From assembly GCA_039588915.1 (NCBI GenBank), contig JBDGYV010000003.1, positions 1 through 64,000 on the forward strand: a stretch of 64,000 nucleotides of DNA, in the 5' to 3' direction. This stretch comes from CAMYLR01 sp039588915. GTDB taxonomy: Bacteria > Gemmatimonadota > Gemmatimonadetes > JACCXV01 > JAHWKZ01. This document shows, piece by piece, positions 39,891 through 48,732 of the stretch. The first letter of the stretch is position 1; every line of letters begins with the position of its first letter. The notes beneath the pieces were generated by a model that did no database searches, had not been told where the DNA came from, and was given only the letters and a program-made list of their open reading frames with translations. Both the position numbers and the translations under genes were made by a program.

Positions 39891-40680
39891 TCTGCTCCAC
39901 CATACGGTTATCCGAGCCACTGCGACCCAAACCAACCAATGCCAACAGCTCCTCCACCTCAGATCGATCCAGCCAACGCCACTCGCCCGCCGCTAGGTCA
40001 GCCAGCGTGAGGAACGCGTATCGAGTGCGAACGAGTTGTTCAACCCGACCTCCACAGACAGCGACCATACGTCGGACCTCCCGCTTGCGACCCTCGGACA
40101 ATTCTAGCTCGATCGTGAAGTGATCAGCCGGCGCCGGCTGGCTGCCGGCGAGGGTCCGGAGCCGGTACGGTCCAGTCACACCATCGTCGAGTTCGAGACC
40201 TCGCTCCGACTCAGCAGCGATCCGATCCATGTCGAAATCTCCCGACACCTCGACTCGATAGACGCGATCGACCCCCCACCGCGGATGAGTCAATCGGTGT
40301 GCCAACTCACCGTCGGTGGTAAACAACAGCGCGCCTTCCGTGTCACGGTCCAATCGCCCTACGTAGATGAGTCGCCCCTCATCCAGTTGGGGGATGAAGC
40401 CGTATACCGTCTTGCGCCCGCCTGGATCACGACGGGTGGTCAGCACCCCCGTCGGTTTATTGAACAGCAAACACGTCGGAAGGGATCGCGTGCCGTTCCC
40501 GAACTCAGCCTCGACGATCTTGCCTCGATAGGTGACCTGATCCGACGGCCCGACGGTAGTGCCCGGTCGCGTAACAACACGGCCGTTTACGGCTACCAAA
40601 CCGGCTGCAATCAGATCCTCGCACCTGCGGCGGGATGCGATCCCGGCTTGGGCGAGATAGCGCTGCAGGCGAACTGTCAC
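39880..40680 (-). CDS. rluB: 23S rRNA pseudouridine synthase, RluB/RsuA family
   Basis: 266 aa, GTG start in GTGA overlap with scpB. The N-terminal S4 RNA-binding domain (VRLQRYLAQAGIASRRRCED) is followed by the catalytic domain with VGRLDRDTEGALLFTTDG, containing the nucleophilic Asp, and KREVRRMVAVCGGRVEQL. RluB isomerises U2605 near the peptidyl transferase centre. The scpA-scpB-rluB order is common in many bacteria. Confidence 0.9.
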   Translation of the reverse strand: MTVRLQRYLAQAGIASRRRCEDLIAAGLVAVNGRVVTRPGTTVGPSDQVTYRGKIVEAEFGNGTRSLPTCLLFNKPTGVLTTRRDPGGRKTVYGFIPQLDEGRLIYVGRLDRDTEGALLFTTDGELAHRLTHPRWGVDRVYRVEVSGDFDMDRIAAESERGLELDDGVTGPYRLRTLAGSQPAPADHFTIELELSEGRKREVRRMVAVCGGRVEQLVRTRYAFLTLADLAAGEWRWLDRSEVEELLALVGLGRSGSDNRMVEQNGS

Positions 40681-41297
40681 TCATCTTCCCCGGCGACACG
40701 ATCACCGGAATCGAACTCCAGCTCTTCCTGGCGCTCACGATCGGCGAAGAGCACCTCCAGCTCCTCCGGTCTAGGCAAGGCATCGAGACCGGGCAATCCA
40801 AAGTACTCGAGAAAGTGGCCGGTGGTTCGGTACAGAAGCGGCCTGCCCAACCCCTCACCCCGACCCGCGACCTCGACCATTCCACGCTCCAGGAGCGTCC
40901 TCAGAACTGCGTCAACCGACACGCCGCGGATCGACTCGAGCTCGACTCTGGCTGCCGGCTGCTTGTAGGCAATGATGGCCAGCGTCTCTAGCGCCGGGCG
41001 AGACAACCGGGGGCGCGGCGCCGCTGCGCGTAGTCGCTCGATCCAAGCCGCATAGTCCGATCGGGTGACGATTTGAAACCCGTCGGCGATGCGTTTGATA
41101 CCAAACGCTCTGCGCTGCATCACGTAGTCCGCTTCCAAACCACGGACCACGTCCTCGATCATCGCCGGCGTGGTGTCTTCGATCAAGTCCGCCAGCTGCA
41201 CCGACGTGAGTGGGTGATCAGCAGCGAATAACAGCGCTTCTACGATATGCTTCGTATCCAAAACCGCCCCAGTGGGAGCGGTGCTTGCATCCGTCAT
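40677..41297 (-). CDS. scpB: Segregation and condensation protein B
   Basis: 206 aa from ATG at 41297 (ATGA overlap with scpA); the upstream extension is not plausible protein. Two winged-helix domains: KHIVEALLFAADHPLTSVQL and LSRPALETLAIIAYKQPAAR with VDAVLRTLLERGMVEVAGR and RPLLYRTTGHFLEYFGL. It binds ScpA and the SMC complex for chromosome segregation. Confidence 0.94.
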   Translation of the reverse strand: MTDASTAPTGAVLDTKHIVEALLFAADHPLTSVQLADLIEDTTPAMIEDVVRGLEADYVMQRRAFGIKRIADGFQIVTRSDYAAWIERLRAAAPRPRLSRPALETLAIIAYKQPAARVELESIRGVSVDAVLRTLLERGMVEVAGRGEGLGRPLLYRTTGHFLEYFGLPGLDALPRPEELEVLFADRERQEELEFDSGDRVAGEDE

Positions 41298-42046
41298 TTC
41301 TTGAACCCCTCGCCTACGAAGACGTTGATGTCGCCGAACCTTTCGGCCTGTCGCAGGCGAATCTCGCCTTCGCGGGCCATCTCCAGCAGTGCAACAAAAG
41401 TCACGATCCAATGGGATCGAGGTTCGCCCACCACGAATAACTCGCGGAACGAACTTCGACCCTCCCGCCTCAATCGGCCTCGAACGAAATCGACCTTTTC
41501 CTCGATCGTGACCGTGAGTGGTTCTAGATGGTGAATCTGGTCACGAGCCGCCTGTTCCATGACGTCGGCAAAGGCCCGTAACAAATCGCCCAGCGTGGCT
41601 CGGTTGGCTGGTTCCTCCTCGGCCCGCGCCTCGTCCTCGGCCAACCATTCCCGGTATCCTCGACTGAAGAGCAGACGACGCGACGATTCGTGGTCCCGGA
41701 GGTGCTCGGCGATCTCCTTGAACTGCTGGTACTCGATGATCTTTAGCACCAGCTCACGCCGTGGATCATCGATCTCCTCGTCGTCCAGGTCCGGCTGCGG
41801 CAGCAGCATCTGAGCCTTTATTCGCATCAACGTCGCCGCCATCAGCAAGAACTCGCCGGCACTTTCCAGCTTCTCTCGCGTCATCGCCTCGACGTATTCG
41901 AGAAACTGCTCGGTAATCAATGCTATCGGGATGTCGTAGATATCTACCTCGTTCTTCTTGACGAGATAGACCAAGAGATCGAGTGGTCCCTCGAAGTCGA
42001 GGGTCTCGAGCTTTACGCTGTGACCGGTCGATTCGACGTCTGCCAT
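41294..42046 (-). CDS. scpA: Segregation and condensation protein A
   Basis: 250 aa, ATG start, overlapping the end of trpS by 34 bp. Kleisin: LETLDFEGPLDLLVYLVKKN and EVDIYDIPIALITEQFLEYV at the N-terminus, FLLMAATLMRIKAQMLLP, and a C-terminal winged helix with FVALLEMAREGEIRLRQAE. It bridges the Smc heads together with ScpB. smc itself is not in the window. Confidence 0.94.
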   Translation of the reverse strand: MADVESTGHSVKLETLDFEGPLDLLVYLVKKNEVDIYDIPIALITEQFLEYVEAMTREKLESAGEFLLMAATLMRIKAQMLLPQPDLDDEEIDDPRRELVLKIIEYQQFKEIAEHLRDHESSRRLLFSRGYREWLAEDEARAEEEPANRATLGDLLRAFADVMEQAARDQIHHLEPLTVTIEEKVDFVRGRLRREGRSSFRELFVVGEPRSHWIVTFVALLEMAREGEIRLRQAERFGDINVFVGEGFKK

Positions 42047-43047
42047 AGGCCGAGCGCCTCGCGCACCTCGCGCATCGTTTCTCGTGCCACTTCCTGAGCT
42101 GCTTCACGTCCCGCATTCAGGATCGCGGCTACCTGGTTTGAGTCAGATCGCAACTCGGCTGCTCGCTCCCGCATCGGCGCGAACGTCTCGATCAATACAT
42201 CGGCCATGAGCATCTTGTCTTCGTAGCAGCCGATATCGGCACTCCTGCACTGTCGTTCGACTCGGCTGATGGTGGCCGAATCGGAAAAGTATCCGTGCCA
42301 CGTGAAAACGTTACACACCTCGGGTCGGCCGGGGTCTTCCCGACGCTTGCGCTGAGGGTCGGTGAACGCGGTCGCCATCCGCTCCCGAATCTTCTCTGGC
42401 GGGTCGAGGATTCCGATGTGGTTTCCCTTCGTCTTCGACATCTTGCTCTGCCCATCCAGGCCCACCACGCGCGGGGTCTCGGTCAGCAAGACCTGTGGTT
42501 CATGAAACGTCTCGCCAAAAGCGTTGTTGAAGCGTCGGGCCAACATACGGGCGAGCTCGAGGTGCTGTGACTGGTCCTCCCCCACGGGAACCCGGTCAGC
42601 CTTGTAGAGCAGAATGTCCGCCGATTGAAGCACCGGGTACATGAGGAGCCCGGCGTTGACCGCCTCTCCACCACCCGCGGTCTTGTCCTTGAACTGGGTC
42701 ATTCGTTGCAGCTGCCCAAGCGGTGCAAGCGACGTGAGAACCCACGCCAGCTCGGTGTGCTCAGGAACCTCCGACTGGATGAATATGTGGCACTTATCGG
42801 GATCGAGGCCCGCCGCCACCAGCGAGACCAACATGTCCTCGGTCAGCTTTCGGAGTCCCCGAGGCTCGAACGGGCTGGCGATGGCGTGGTAGTCGACGAT
42901 TGGATAGAAGCACTCGTACTCGTCCTGCAGGCGGACCCAGTTTCGAACCGCGCCCAGGTAGTTTCCGATATGGAGCTCGCCTGTCGGCTGAATACCGCTC
43001 AGGACACGGCTGCGCTGCTCGGCGGCGGATCCACCCGATCGACTCAC
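42013..43047 (-). CDS. trpS: Tryptophanyl-tRNA synthetase
   Basis: 344 aa from GTG at 43047 in GTGA overlap with the M50 protease; the longer open frame upstream is inside that gene. Class I synthetase: VLSGIQPTGELHIGNYLGAV (HIGH as HIGN), FYPIVDYHAIA, GEDQSQHLELAR and SKMSKTKGNHIG (KMSKS variant). It charges tRNA-Trp. Confidence 0.95.
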   Translation of the reverse strand: MSRSGGSAAEQRSRVLSGIQPTGELHIGNYLGAVRNWVRLQDEYECFYPIVDYHAIASPFEPRGLRKLTEDMLVSLVAAGLDPDKCHIFIQSEVPEHTELAWVLTSLAPLGQLQRMTQFKDKTAGGGEAVNAGLLMYPVLQSADILLYKADRVPVGEDQSQHLELARMLARRFNNAFGETFHEPQVLLTETPRVVGLDGQSKMSKTKGNHIGILDPPEKIRERMATAFTDPQRKRREDPGRPEVCNVFTWHGYFSDSATISRVERQCRSADIGCYEDKMLMADVLIETFAPMRERAAELRSDSNQVAAILNAGREAAQEVARETMREVREALGLWQTSNRPVTA

Positions 43048-43685
43048 CCGATCCCCAAAGCGAGGTTCACCATGTACGATGTCCACATCCAGGTCACTCC
43101 GAACACGATGCTCCCAACCGGCGTGAACACCAGGAGCAGTATTACGATGATTAGTCCGTAGCGACCCGCTGACCGGTACGAATAGGCCATCGGGGGCGAC
43201 AAGAAGTTGGCTACCACGTGCGAGCCATCCAAGGGCGGCACCGGCAACATGTTGAACACCGCCAAGATGAGATTGATAAAGACGCCGTAGTGACACAACA
43301 ATAGAATCGCTGGTGCAACTTCGCCGCCTGTGACGACGCGAGCGACAAAGAGACCAGCCGCAAACGCAACTGCCAGCAGGACATTGGATGCGGGGCCCGC
43401 CAACGAGACGGTAATGTCACCCCACTTGCGGTCGCGGAAGTTCTCCAGGGTAACCGGCACCGGCTTGGCCCAACCAAACAGTATGCTCGAACCAGTCACC
43501 AACAGGAACAGGGGCACCAGGATCGATCCAAAGAGATCGATGTGCGGAACCGGGTTCAAGGTCAGCCGCCCCAGCATCCGCGCCGTGGGGTCCCCCCACC
43601 ACTCGGCCACGTACCCGTGAGCGTACTCATGCACGATCACCGAGAAGAGCAGAACCGGTAGCAGGAAAACAAGCGATTCGTTCAT
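43044..43685 (-). CDS. Site-2-type membrane metalloprotease (M50), YwhC-like
   Basis: 213 aa, ATG start. Four to five hydrophobic segments. VIVHEYAHGYVAEWWGDPTA supplies the HExxH zinc site in the first helix, and NMLPVPPLDGSHVV the NPDG-like third ligand. It lacks a PDZ domain, as is usual for this small subgroup. It cleaves membrane substrates within the bilayer; substrates are unknown. It is probably the first gene of the trpS-scpAB-rluB operon. Confidence 0.9.
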   Translation of the reverse strand: MNESLVFLLPVLLFSVIVHEYAHGYVAEWWGDPTARMLGRLTLNPVPHIDLFGSILVPLFLLVTGSSILFGWAKPVPVTLENFRDRKWGDITVSLAGPASNVLLAVAFAAGLFVARVVTGGEVAPAILLLCHYGVFINLILAVFNMLPVPPLDGSHVVANFLSPPMAYSYRSAGRYGLIIVILLLVFTPVGSIVFGVTWMWTSYMVNLALGIG

Positions 43686-43876
43686 GACATCGGATAGTTA
43701 AGGTGTGATGGGCCCAGAGAGTCGCACGCGCGGCAACTGCGAGTGCCTTAACCTATGCTGACCCAGAGCGAGGTGTCAAAACGGCGGGCCAAGGTCCCGT
43801 TGCTGACCCACCTTCGGCGGTGTATCTTCGCACCCCACTTTAGATTACATTTTCGAATACTGTTCTGAGAGGGACC
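43686..43876. other. Divergent intergenic region before rpsT
   Basis: No gene is seen in these 191 bp. They must hold the start signals of the minus-strand M50-trpS-scp operon and the plus-strand rpsT. The rpsT side has the clearer promoter-like signal, described separately. Confidence 0.5.
43800..43828 (+). promoter_or_regulatory. Candidate promoter for rpsT
   Basis: TTGCTG (43800-43805), a 17-bp spacer and TATCTT (43823-43828) precede rpsT by about 48 bp, and a GAGAGGG ribosome-binding site lies just before its ATG. The hexamers match the sigma-70 consensus only partly. Confidence 0.4.
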
Positions 43877-44137
43877 ATGCCAAACGTGAAGTCCGCCGCC
43901 AAACGCGCCCGTACAAACGACCGGAGTCGTCAACACAACCGCGATGCGCGATCGCGTCTGCGTACCGCCATCAAGAAGGTCCGTCAGGCCGGCACCACCG
44001 AGGACGCCAGATCGGCGCTGCGCGACGTGGAGAGCCTACTCGACCGCCTGACTGGCCGAGGGATCATCCACAAGAATGCCGCCGCTCGGCACAAGGCCCG
44101 TCTAAACGCCCACGTGTCCAGGCTCGACTCGCGCTAG
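43877..44137 (+). CDS. rpsT: 30S ribosomal protein S20
   Basis: 86 aa, ATG start with a GAGAGGG Shine-Dalgarno. Standard S20: PNVKSAAKRARTNDRSRQHN, then RSRLRTAIKKVR and a C-terminal GIIHKNAAARHKARLNAHVS. Highly basic three-helix bundle binding 16S rRNA. It is the only plus-strand gene between the integrase remnant and the right edge. Its TAG overlaps the TAG of the convergent aldolase gene (CTAG). Confidence 0.97.
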   Translation: MPNVKSAAKRARTNDRSRQHNRDARSRLRTAIKKVRQAGTTEDARSALRDVESLLDRLTGRGIIHKNAAARHKARLNAHVSRLDSR

Positions 44138-44943
44138 ACGCCCTCGGCGCGGCCCGTTTCCCCGTTGAGCGTGTCGCGAACGATCTCGGCGATTCCACGC
44201 CGCATTGCACCGCTCCCGGTGGTAAGCCCGTCTGGGTAGGAGCGCTGCGCCAAAGGCTCAACATCAGTCACCGCACAACCCGGATTCCGAACCCCGGAAC
44301 CGTACGCATCCAGCGACATCAATCGGTCGACCTCTTCGCGTGACAATCGATTGACGTTCCCCAAGAGATGCGCGACCAGCAGCGACCTTGCGGCTTGTTC
44401 GAGCGACTCCATCACGTTGATCGACACAGCCAATGAGCTCCCGTAGGCAACCGCTCCGTGGTTGGCGAGTAGAAGTGCGTCGTGGGCTCTCACGTACGGT
44501 GTCAGCTGCTCGGCGAGCTCATCGGTGGACGGCGTCCCATACGGGACGATCGGCACCCAACCAAGCGTAGCAATCACCTCCGGAACGACACACTCGTTGA
44601 GCGAGCGACCCGCGATGGCGAACCCGGTCGCAACGGGTGGATGGGCGTGGACGATCGCGGCGACGTCGCTCCGCAACTCATAGATCCTCAGGTGCATCTT
44701 CAATTCGCTCGACGGTCTACCCGTTCCCGCCAACCGGTGGCCGGCAATATCCGTAATAACCAGCGATTCAGGCGCGAGAAATCCTTTGCTGACGCCGGAC
44801 GGGGTGGCCAAGACTCTCGTTTGGTCAAGCCTTGCCGATATGTTTCCCTCCGCGCCGCCGACGAGCCCACGAGCATAGAGCCGGCGCCCAACCTCGACGA
44901 TCTCGGCTCTCGTCTGTTCCAGGAGTTCGGCTGGATTCACCAC
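44134..44943 (-). CDS. Class II aldolase/adducin family protein
   Basis: 269 aa, GTG start directly at the rtcB stop (a second GTG follows at once). Fuculose-phosphate-aldolase-like fold: RGLVGGAEGNISARL, VLATPSGVSKG, SSELKMHLRIYE (acidic catalytic residue), IVHAHPPVATGFAI (two zinc His) and LLANHGAVAYG (third His). The last 60 residues are an extra tail. Members cleave or isomerise phosphosugars, such as fuculose-1-P, ribulose-5-P or methylthioribulose-1-P. Given mtnP elsewhere in the window, MtnB-type activity is possible but not shown. Confidence 0.82.
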   Translation of the reverse strand: MVNPAELLEQTRAEIVEVGRRLYARGLVGGAEGNISARLDQTRVLATPSGVSKGFLAPESLVITDIAGHRLAGTGRPSSELKMHLRIYELRSDVAAIVHAHPPVATGFAIAGRSLNECVVPEVIATLGWVPIVPYGTPSTDELAEQLTPYVRAHDALLLANHGAVAYGSSLAVSINVMESLEQAARSLLVAHLLGNVNRLSREEVDRLMSLDAYGSGVRNPGCAVTDVEPLAQRSYPDGLTTGSGAMRRGIAEIVRDTLNGETGRAEGV

Positions 44944-46391
44944 TATCCCTTTACCACTCCAATCGGCTTGAGCTCGGCCACGCGATGACTGACGCCAGCC
45001 GCTTCCATTACCTCGACGACATCAGCTACATCCTTGTACGCGTGCGGCATCTCCTCGGCCACCGTTCGCATCCCAGTCGCCCTTACGACGACCCCCCTCT
45101 CTTCCATTTCGCCGATCAGATCGCGCCCGCGAGAGTGCTTTTTGGACTGCGTACGGCTCATCTTGCGGCCGGCGCCATGACACGTCGAACCAAACGTCTT
45201 CTCCATCGCACCGGCAGCACCCGCGCAAACGTAAGAGTAGTTGCCCATGCTACCTGGTACGAGAACCGGCTGCCCAACGTCGCGGTACGCTGTTGGCACC
45301 TCCGGGTGCCCTGCTGGAAACGCTCGCGTCGCCCCTTTCCGGTGAACGCACACCGACATTCTCTGTCCGTTCAGTTCGTGTTCCTCGATTTTGGCGATGT
45401 TGTGACAAACATCGTAGACGAGTCGCATTCCGAGCTTGGCTGCCCCAACGCCCAGAACGTGCTGGAAGGCCTCGCGCACCTTGTACAGCATGACTTGTCG
45501 GTTGCACCAGGCGTAGTTGGCAGCACACCTCATGGCGGCCAGGTAAGCCTGTCCGTCAGTCGAGTCAAGCGGTGCCGCAGCCAACTGAACATCTGGTAGC
45601 CGATAACCGAAGTCGGCCAGCCGGGGCCGAATTCTCTTCAGCGCGTCGTCGCAGATCTGGTAGCCCAACCCCCGGGAGCCGGAGTGGATCATGACGACAA
45701 TCTGATCGGGAAACAGCCCAAAGGCGTCAGCCATAGTCGTATCAAACAACCGCGCGACTCGCTGCACCTCGAGAAAGTGGTTACCCGATCCTAACGTTCC
45801 GACTTGACCGAGCCCACGTTGCTTGGCTCGGTCAGAGACGCAGATGGGGTCCGCGCCGCGGAGGCGACCACCGGCCTCGGTGTACTCGAGATCCTGCGCT
45901 TCCCCGTAACCCTGCTCGATCGCCCAGCGAGCGCCGAGTACGAGCACTCGTTCGAGGTCCGATCGTGAGAGCTTGGGGATCGCGCCCGACGCACCCACGC
46001 CACTCGGCACGGCTTGGTACAACCGATTGATAAGCGATCGACGCACCGGGTCTTCGAGATCGGCCAGCACCAGATCACTGCGCGCCAATCGCACCCCACA
46101 GTTGATGTCGTACCCCACACCACCCGGCGAAATCGCGCCACCGTCAACATCGGTGGCCGCGACACCACCGATCGGAAACCCGTAGCCCCAATGAATGTCA
46201 GGCATCGCCAGCGACCATCCAACCACACCGGGCAAGCAGGCCACATTGCGGACCTGCTCGAGGCTCTGATCGGACCGGATCGACGACATGAGCTCCTCGG
46301 ATGCAAAGATCCGCCCTGGCACACGCATCTCACCGGTCTTCGGGATCTCCCAGAGATACGACTCGATCTTTCGGACTTCGATCTCGCTCAT
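44943..46391 (-). CDS. rtcB: RNA-splicing ligase RtcB
   Basis: 482 aa from ATG at 46391; the longer frame upstream lies inside the archease gene. Metal- and GTP-binding motifs: MPDIHWGYGFPIGGVAAT, GGVGYDINCGVRL (Mn-binding Cys), LGSGNHFLEVQ, IHSGSRGLGYQ and STCHGAGRKMSRT with the His that is guanylylated. It joins 2',3'-cyclic phosphate or 3'-phosphate RNA ends to 5'-OH ends, in RNA repair or tRNA maturation. The archease gene next to it supplies its activator. Confidence 0.95.
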   Translation of the reverse strand: MSEIEVRKIESYLWEIPKTGEMRVPGRIFASEELMSSIRSDQSLEQVRNVACLPGVVGWSLAMPDIHWGYGFPIGGVAATDVDGGAISPGGVGYDINCGVRLARSDLVLADLEDPVRRSLINRLYQAVPSGVGASGAIPKLSRSDLERVLVLGARWAIEQGYGEAQDLEYTEAGGRLRGADPICVSDRAKQRGLGQVGTLGSGNHFLEVQRVARLFDTTMADAFGLFPDQIVVMIHSGSRGLGYQICDDALKRIRPRLADFGYRLPDVQLAAAPLDSTDGQAYLAAMRCAANYAWCNRQVMLYKVREAFQHVLGVGAAKLGMRLVYDVCHNIAKIEEHELNGQRMSVCVHRKGATRAFPAGHPEVPTAYRDVGQPVLVPGSMGNYSYVCAGAAGAMEKTFGSTCHGAGRKMSRTQSKKHSRGRDLIGEMEERGVVVRATGMRTVAEEMPHAYKDVADVVEVMEAAGVSHRVAELKPIGVVKG

Positions 46392-46408
46392 TATGCTAGA
46401 ACTTGGCG

Positions 46409-46846
46409 CTAGACGTCGAAAATGACCCGCGCCCTCCAGACTTCGCCCCCGGCAACCTCGTCCGGGCCAAAGGCGAGTTGATGGTACGTCACCGCCTTGA
46501 GTTCGCTCGCTTCCGCCAACCGCTGAGCTGGCGGGGAAACCCCCTTCACCAACCCGACGCATGCCTCGGGGTCGACCGAAGAGATTTGCGACTCCAACGC
46601 CACGAAGCCCTCTTCCTCGAGCAAGCGATAGAGCTCCTCACACCACGCTTTGAGCAACTCCGGGTAGTCATCACCGGTGACCGCGACCGTGCGTTCAGCG
46701 TCGGATAGGAGGTCTGAGGTGTCGGCCATCAGCAGGCAGGTCAAACCGCGTTGGGCGGCCTCCAGTACCTCGGCGGGGGACGCCCCCTCCAAGTCGAGCC
46801 CGACGTCAGCAGTGTGGTCGATCTCGACGAACTTGCCGGGTGTCAC
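46409..46846 (-). CDS. Archease, RtcB activator
   Basis: 145 aa, GTG start. Archease fold: FVEIDHTADVGLDLEGASPA (metal-binding Asp/His), LLKAWCEELYRLLEEEGF, and LKAVTYHQLAFGPDE with the conserved His-containing strand. Archease promotes RtcB guanylylation and multiple turnover. It lies 17 bp upstream of rtcB in the same operon. Confidence 0.93.
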   Translation of the reverse strand: MTPGKFVEIDHTADVGLDLEGASPAEVLEAAQRGLTCLLMADTSDLLSDAERTVAVTGDDYPELLKAWCEELYRLLEEEGFVALESQISSVDPEACVGLVKGVSPPAQRLAEASELKAVTYHQLAFGPDEVAGGEVWRARVIFDV

Positions 46847-46904
46847 GCTGGCATGTTAGGAGCGGAGATGGTGGGTAGCAACCGCGAGCGACGGTGGTCT
46901 AGCG

Positions 46905-47948
46905 CTAGAAGGTCGGTGGATTCTCACCATTGCCGTGAAGATCCTCACGATCATTGATACGTAGGGATTCGAGGTTGGCACCTAACGATCGATAGCAACG
47001 TCGAGCTTCGCGCCATGCCTCGAGCGCTTCTTGATTTCGATCCTGGCGAATTAGGACTTCTCCTAGCTCCGCCCACGCCTCGGCTTCGCAGTTTGGCGCT
47101 CGACCATCGGCACACATTTCCAGCGCCTTTTTCAAGCTGTTCTCTGCTTCCGCCCAGTGCTCCATTCGACCGGCTATCGAGCCTAGCAGGAACATCGTCT
47201 CAGCCTCGAGCGAACTGTTGGTGAACCACTCGCAGAATGATTGCACCGTCGTAGCGAGTGAATGGGCGCGGATCAGATCCCCTTGGTCCACTGCTAATCG
47301 GGCGCGATTCATCATGACTTTGGCCCCGAGGTAGAGATCGAGGCGCCGTTTACACTCGTCCAGCGCACGGTCGAAGAGCGCGTCCGCTTCTTCGGTCCGT
47401 CCCTGGCCGACCAACACGGTCCCCATGTTGCTGAGCAACCGAGGTCCGCAACTTTCGTAATCCAGTTCCTCGAATCGCGACAGCGCCCAATCGAGGGACT
47501 CCGTCGCCCGCTGACGATCTCCAAGCGCCGTCCATAGGAGACCCTCGTTCGTCTCGATCTCAACCAGGAGACGCTCGTCACCAATCGTTCCCGCGTGCTC
47601 TCTGGCGACACCGTACCGGCGACTGGCTTCGTGCCAGTTGCCGCGCTCGTATTCAATTACTCCGAGCAGATTCTCGGCTTCTGCCAACCGTCGCTCATCA
47701 CCCACGTAGGCCGCCACGTCACGGCTTTCGACCACGTCCTCGACGGCTCGATCCCACTGACCCAGCTGCATGCGGATCTCAGCCGCCTCACGCCACGCAT
47801 CGGAGCAGGTTTCCTCGCACCGCGGTGCTTTGGCCGCGATTTCGGCGGCCACAATGAACTCTGTCAACGCCTCATCCAACCGCCGGTGAGCGATCGCGGC
47901 GCGCGCCCTTTGCATCGCCTGAGTGGCTGCCTCTTGTGTCGCGACCAT
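46905..47948 (-). CDS. Tetratricopeptide-repeat protein
   Basis: 347 aa, ATG start. About seven to eight helical TPR-like repeats cover the whole length (for example AEAENLLGVIEYERGNWHEA, LLSNMGTVLVGQGRTEEADA and AWAELGEVLIRQDRNQEALE). No signal peptide or enzymatic domain is seen, so it is a cytosolic scaffold. It resembles the TPR parts of MalT/AfsR-type or RapA-type regulators but has no output domain. Partner unknown. Confidence 0.75.
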   Translation of the reverse strand: MVATQEAATQAMQRARAAIAHRRLDEALTEFIVAAEIAAKAPRCEETCSDAWREAAEIRMQLGQWDRAVEDVVESRDVAAYVGDERRLAEAENLLGVIEYERGNWHEASRRYGVAREHAGTIGDERLLVEIETNEGLLWTALGDRQRATESLDWALSRFEELDYESCGPRLLSNMGTVLVGQGRTEEADALFDRALDECKRRLDLYLGAKVMMNRARLAVDQGDLIRAHSLATTVQSFCEWFTNSSLEAETMFLLGSIAGRMEHWAEAENSLKKALEMCADGRAPNCEAEAWAELGEVLIRQDRNQEALEAWREARRCYRSLGANLESLRINDREDLHGNGENPPTF

Positions 47949-48163
47949 ATGAAGCCTTAGTCCGTTGATCGGGGGAGGTCCTCGTAAGGGGGGTACTCAA
48001 GAAGCGGAGCAACCCTCATGCCACCCTGGCTCTGGTAACCGCTAAGACCTTAACTGTCTGAGGGATAGGGGAGTCCGGTCAAGTATCGATTGAAAGGTGA
48101 GCGTTGGGGGTGTGCCGGATTGTGCCGGAACGAAACGTGTCGGGGTGATTACCCTACCAAATC
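47949..48163. other. Intergenic region with a tandem 10-bp repeat
   Basis: 215 bp with no gene. TGTGCCGGAT and TGTGCCGGAA stand head to tail at 48111-48130, one DNA turn apart, with a related GTGTCGGGG shortly after. This could be a binding site for a regulator of the TPR gene. I see no clear promoter hexamers. Confidence 0.4.
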
Positions 48164-48700
48164 TCAGGGACGATTGAGATCGTACTTCTCGATTTTCCGT
48201 TTGAGACGCGGTCGACTGATGCCGAGTTCGCGCGCCGCGGCGGTACGATTCCAATCATTTCGCTCGAGCGCGAAAGCGACAATGCGCTTCTCGTATTCAT
48301 CGAATCGAAGGCCACCCGATGGGACGATGACAGTGAAGCTGTCGGCCACACTGACGGATCTCGCGGCCTCGGACCGCTGGGCATGCAGATCCTCGATCGC
48401 ATCGGTTAGACGACCACGATCCTGCGGCAGCACGAAGTAGTCGCTGGCCCCGCCGGTGAGCGCTTGCACTGCCGAGTCAGCAGTGGGCTGCCGAGTAACC
48501 GCCAGGACAGATGGCCGCGGTGTCTTGTCAAAGATATCAGCGAGCATCTCGCCGGAGTGCTCCCCGACGAAGTCGAGATCCAGCACTACTAGGTCCACCT
48601 CGAGAGGCAGCGAGCTACTGCCACCTGCCTTATGGAACACGCATTGGAGATTCGGCGTGCGGGGTACCAGCTCAGCGTACTCCGTCGCTGCACCGTACAC
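48164..48700 (-). CDS. Response-regulator-like protein with Fis-type HTH
   Basis: 178 aa from GTG at 48700. The N-terminal 110 residues have a receiver-like pattern (VDLVVLDLDFVGEHSGEML, SVLAVTRQP, LTGGASDYFVLPQD), though the first beta strand and acidic pair are poorly preserved. The C-terminus EYEKRIVAFALERNDWNRTA, then AARELGISRPRLKRKIEKY is the Fis/NtrC DNA-binding helix-turn-helix, without an AAA+ domain. It resembles short ActR/PrrA-like or NtrC-truncated regulators. Target genes unknown. Confidence 0.75.
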   Translation of the reverse strand: MYGAATEYAELVPRTPNLQCVFHKAGGSSSLPLEVDLVVLDLDFVGEHSGEMLADIFDKTPRPSVLAVTRQPTADSAVQALTGGASDYFVLPQDRGRLTDAIEDLHAQRSEAARSVSVADSFTVIVPSGGLRFDEYEKRIVAFALERNDWNRTAAARELGISRPRLKRKIEKYDLNRP

Positions 48701-48732
48701 CGCAACGCGGTAAGGTGTCGGAACTGTGTTGT

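Noticed and set aside
43048..43296. Upstream extension of trpS
   Set aside because: It lies within the M50 protease gene in another frame, and the GTGA overlap at 43044-43047 gives the normal TrpS length.
46392..46562. Upstream extension of rtcB
   Set aside because: It overlaps the archease gene out of frame; RtcB family similarity starts at the ATG at 46391.
48100..48140. Sigma-54 promoter
   Set aside because: GGCAC elements are present on the minus strand, but the matching TTGC element at the right spacing is absent.
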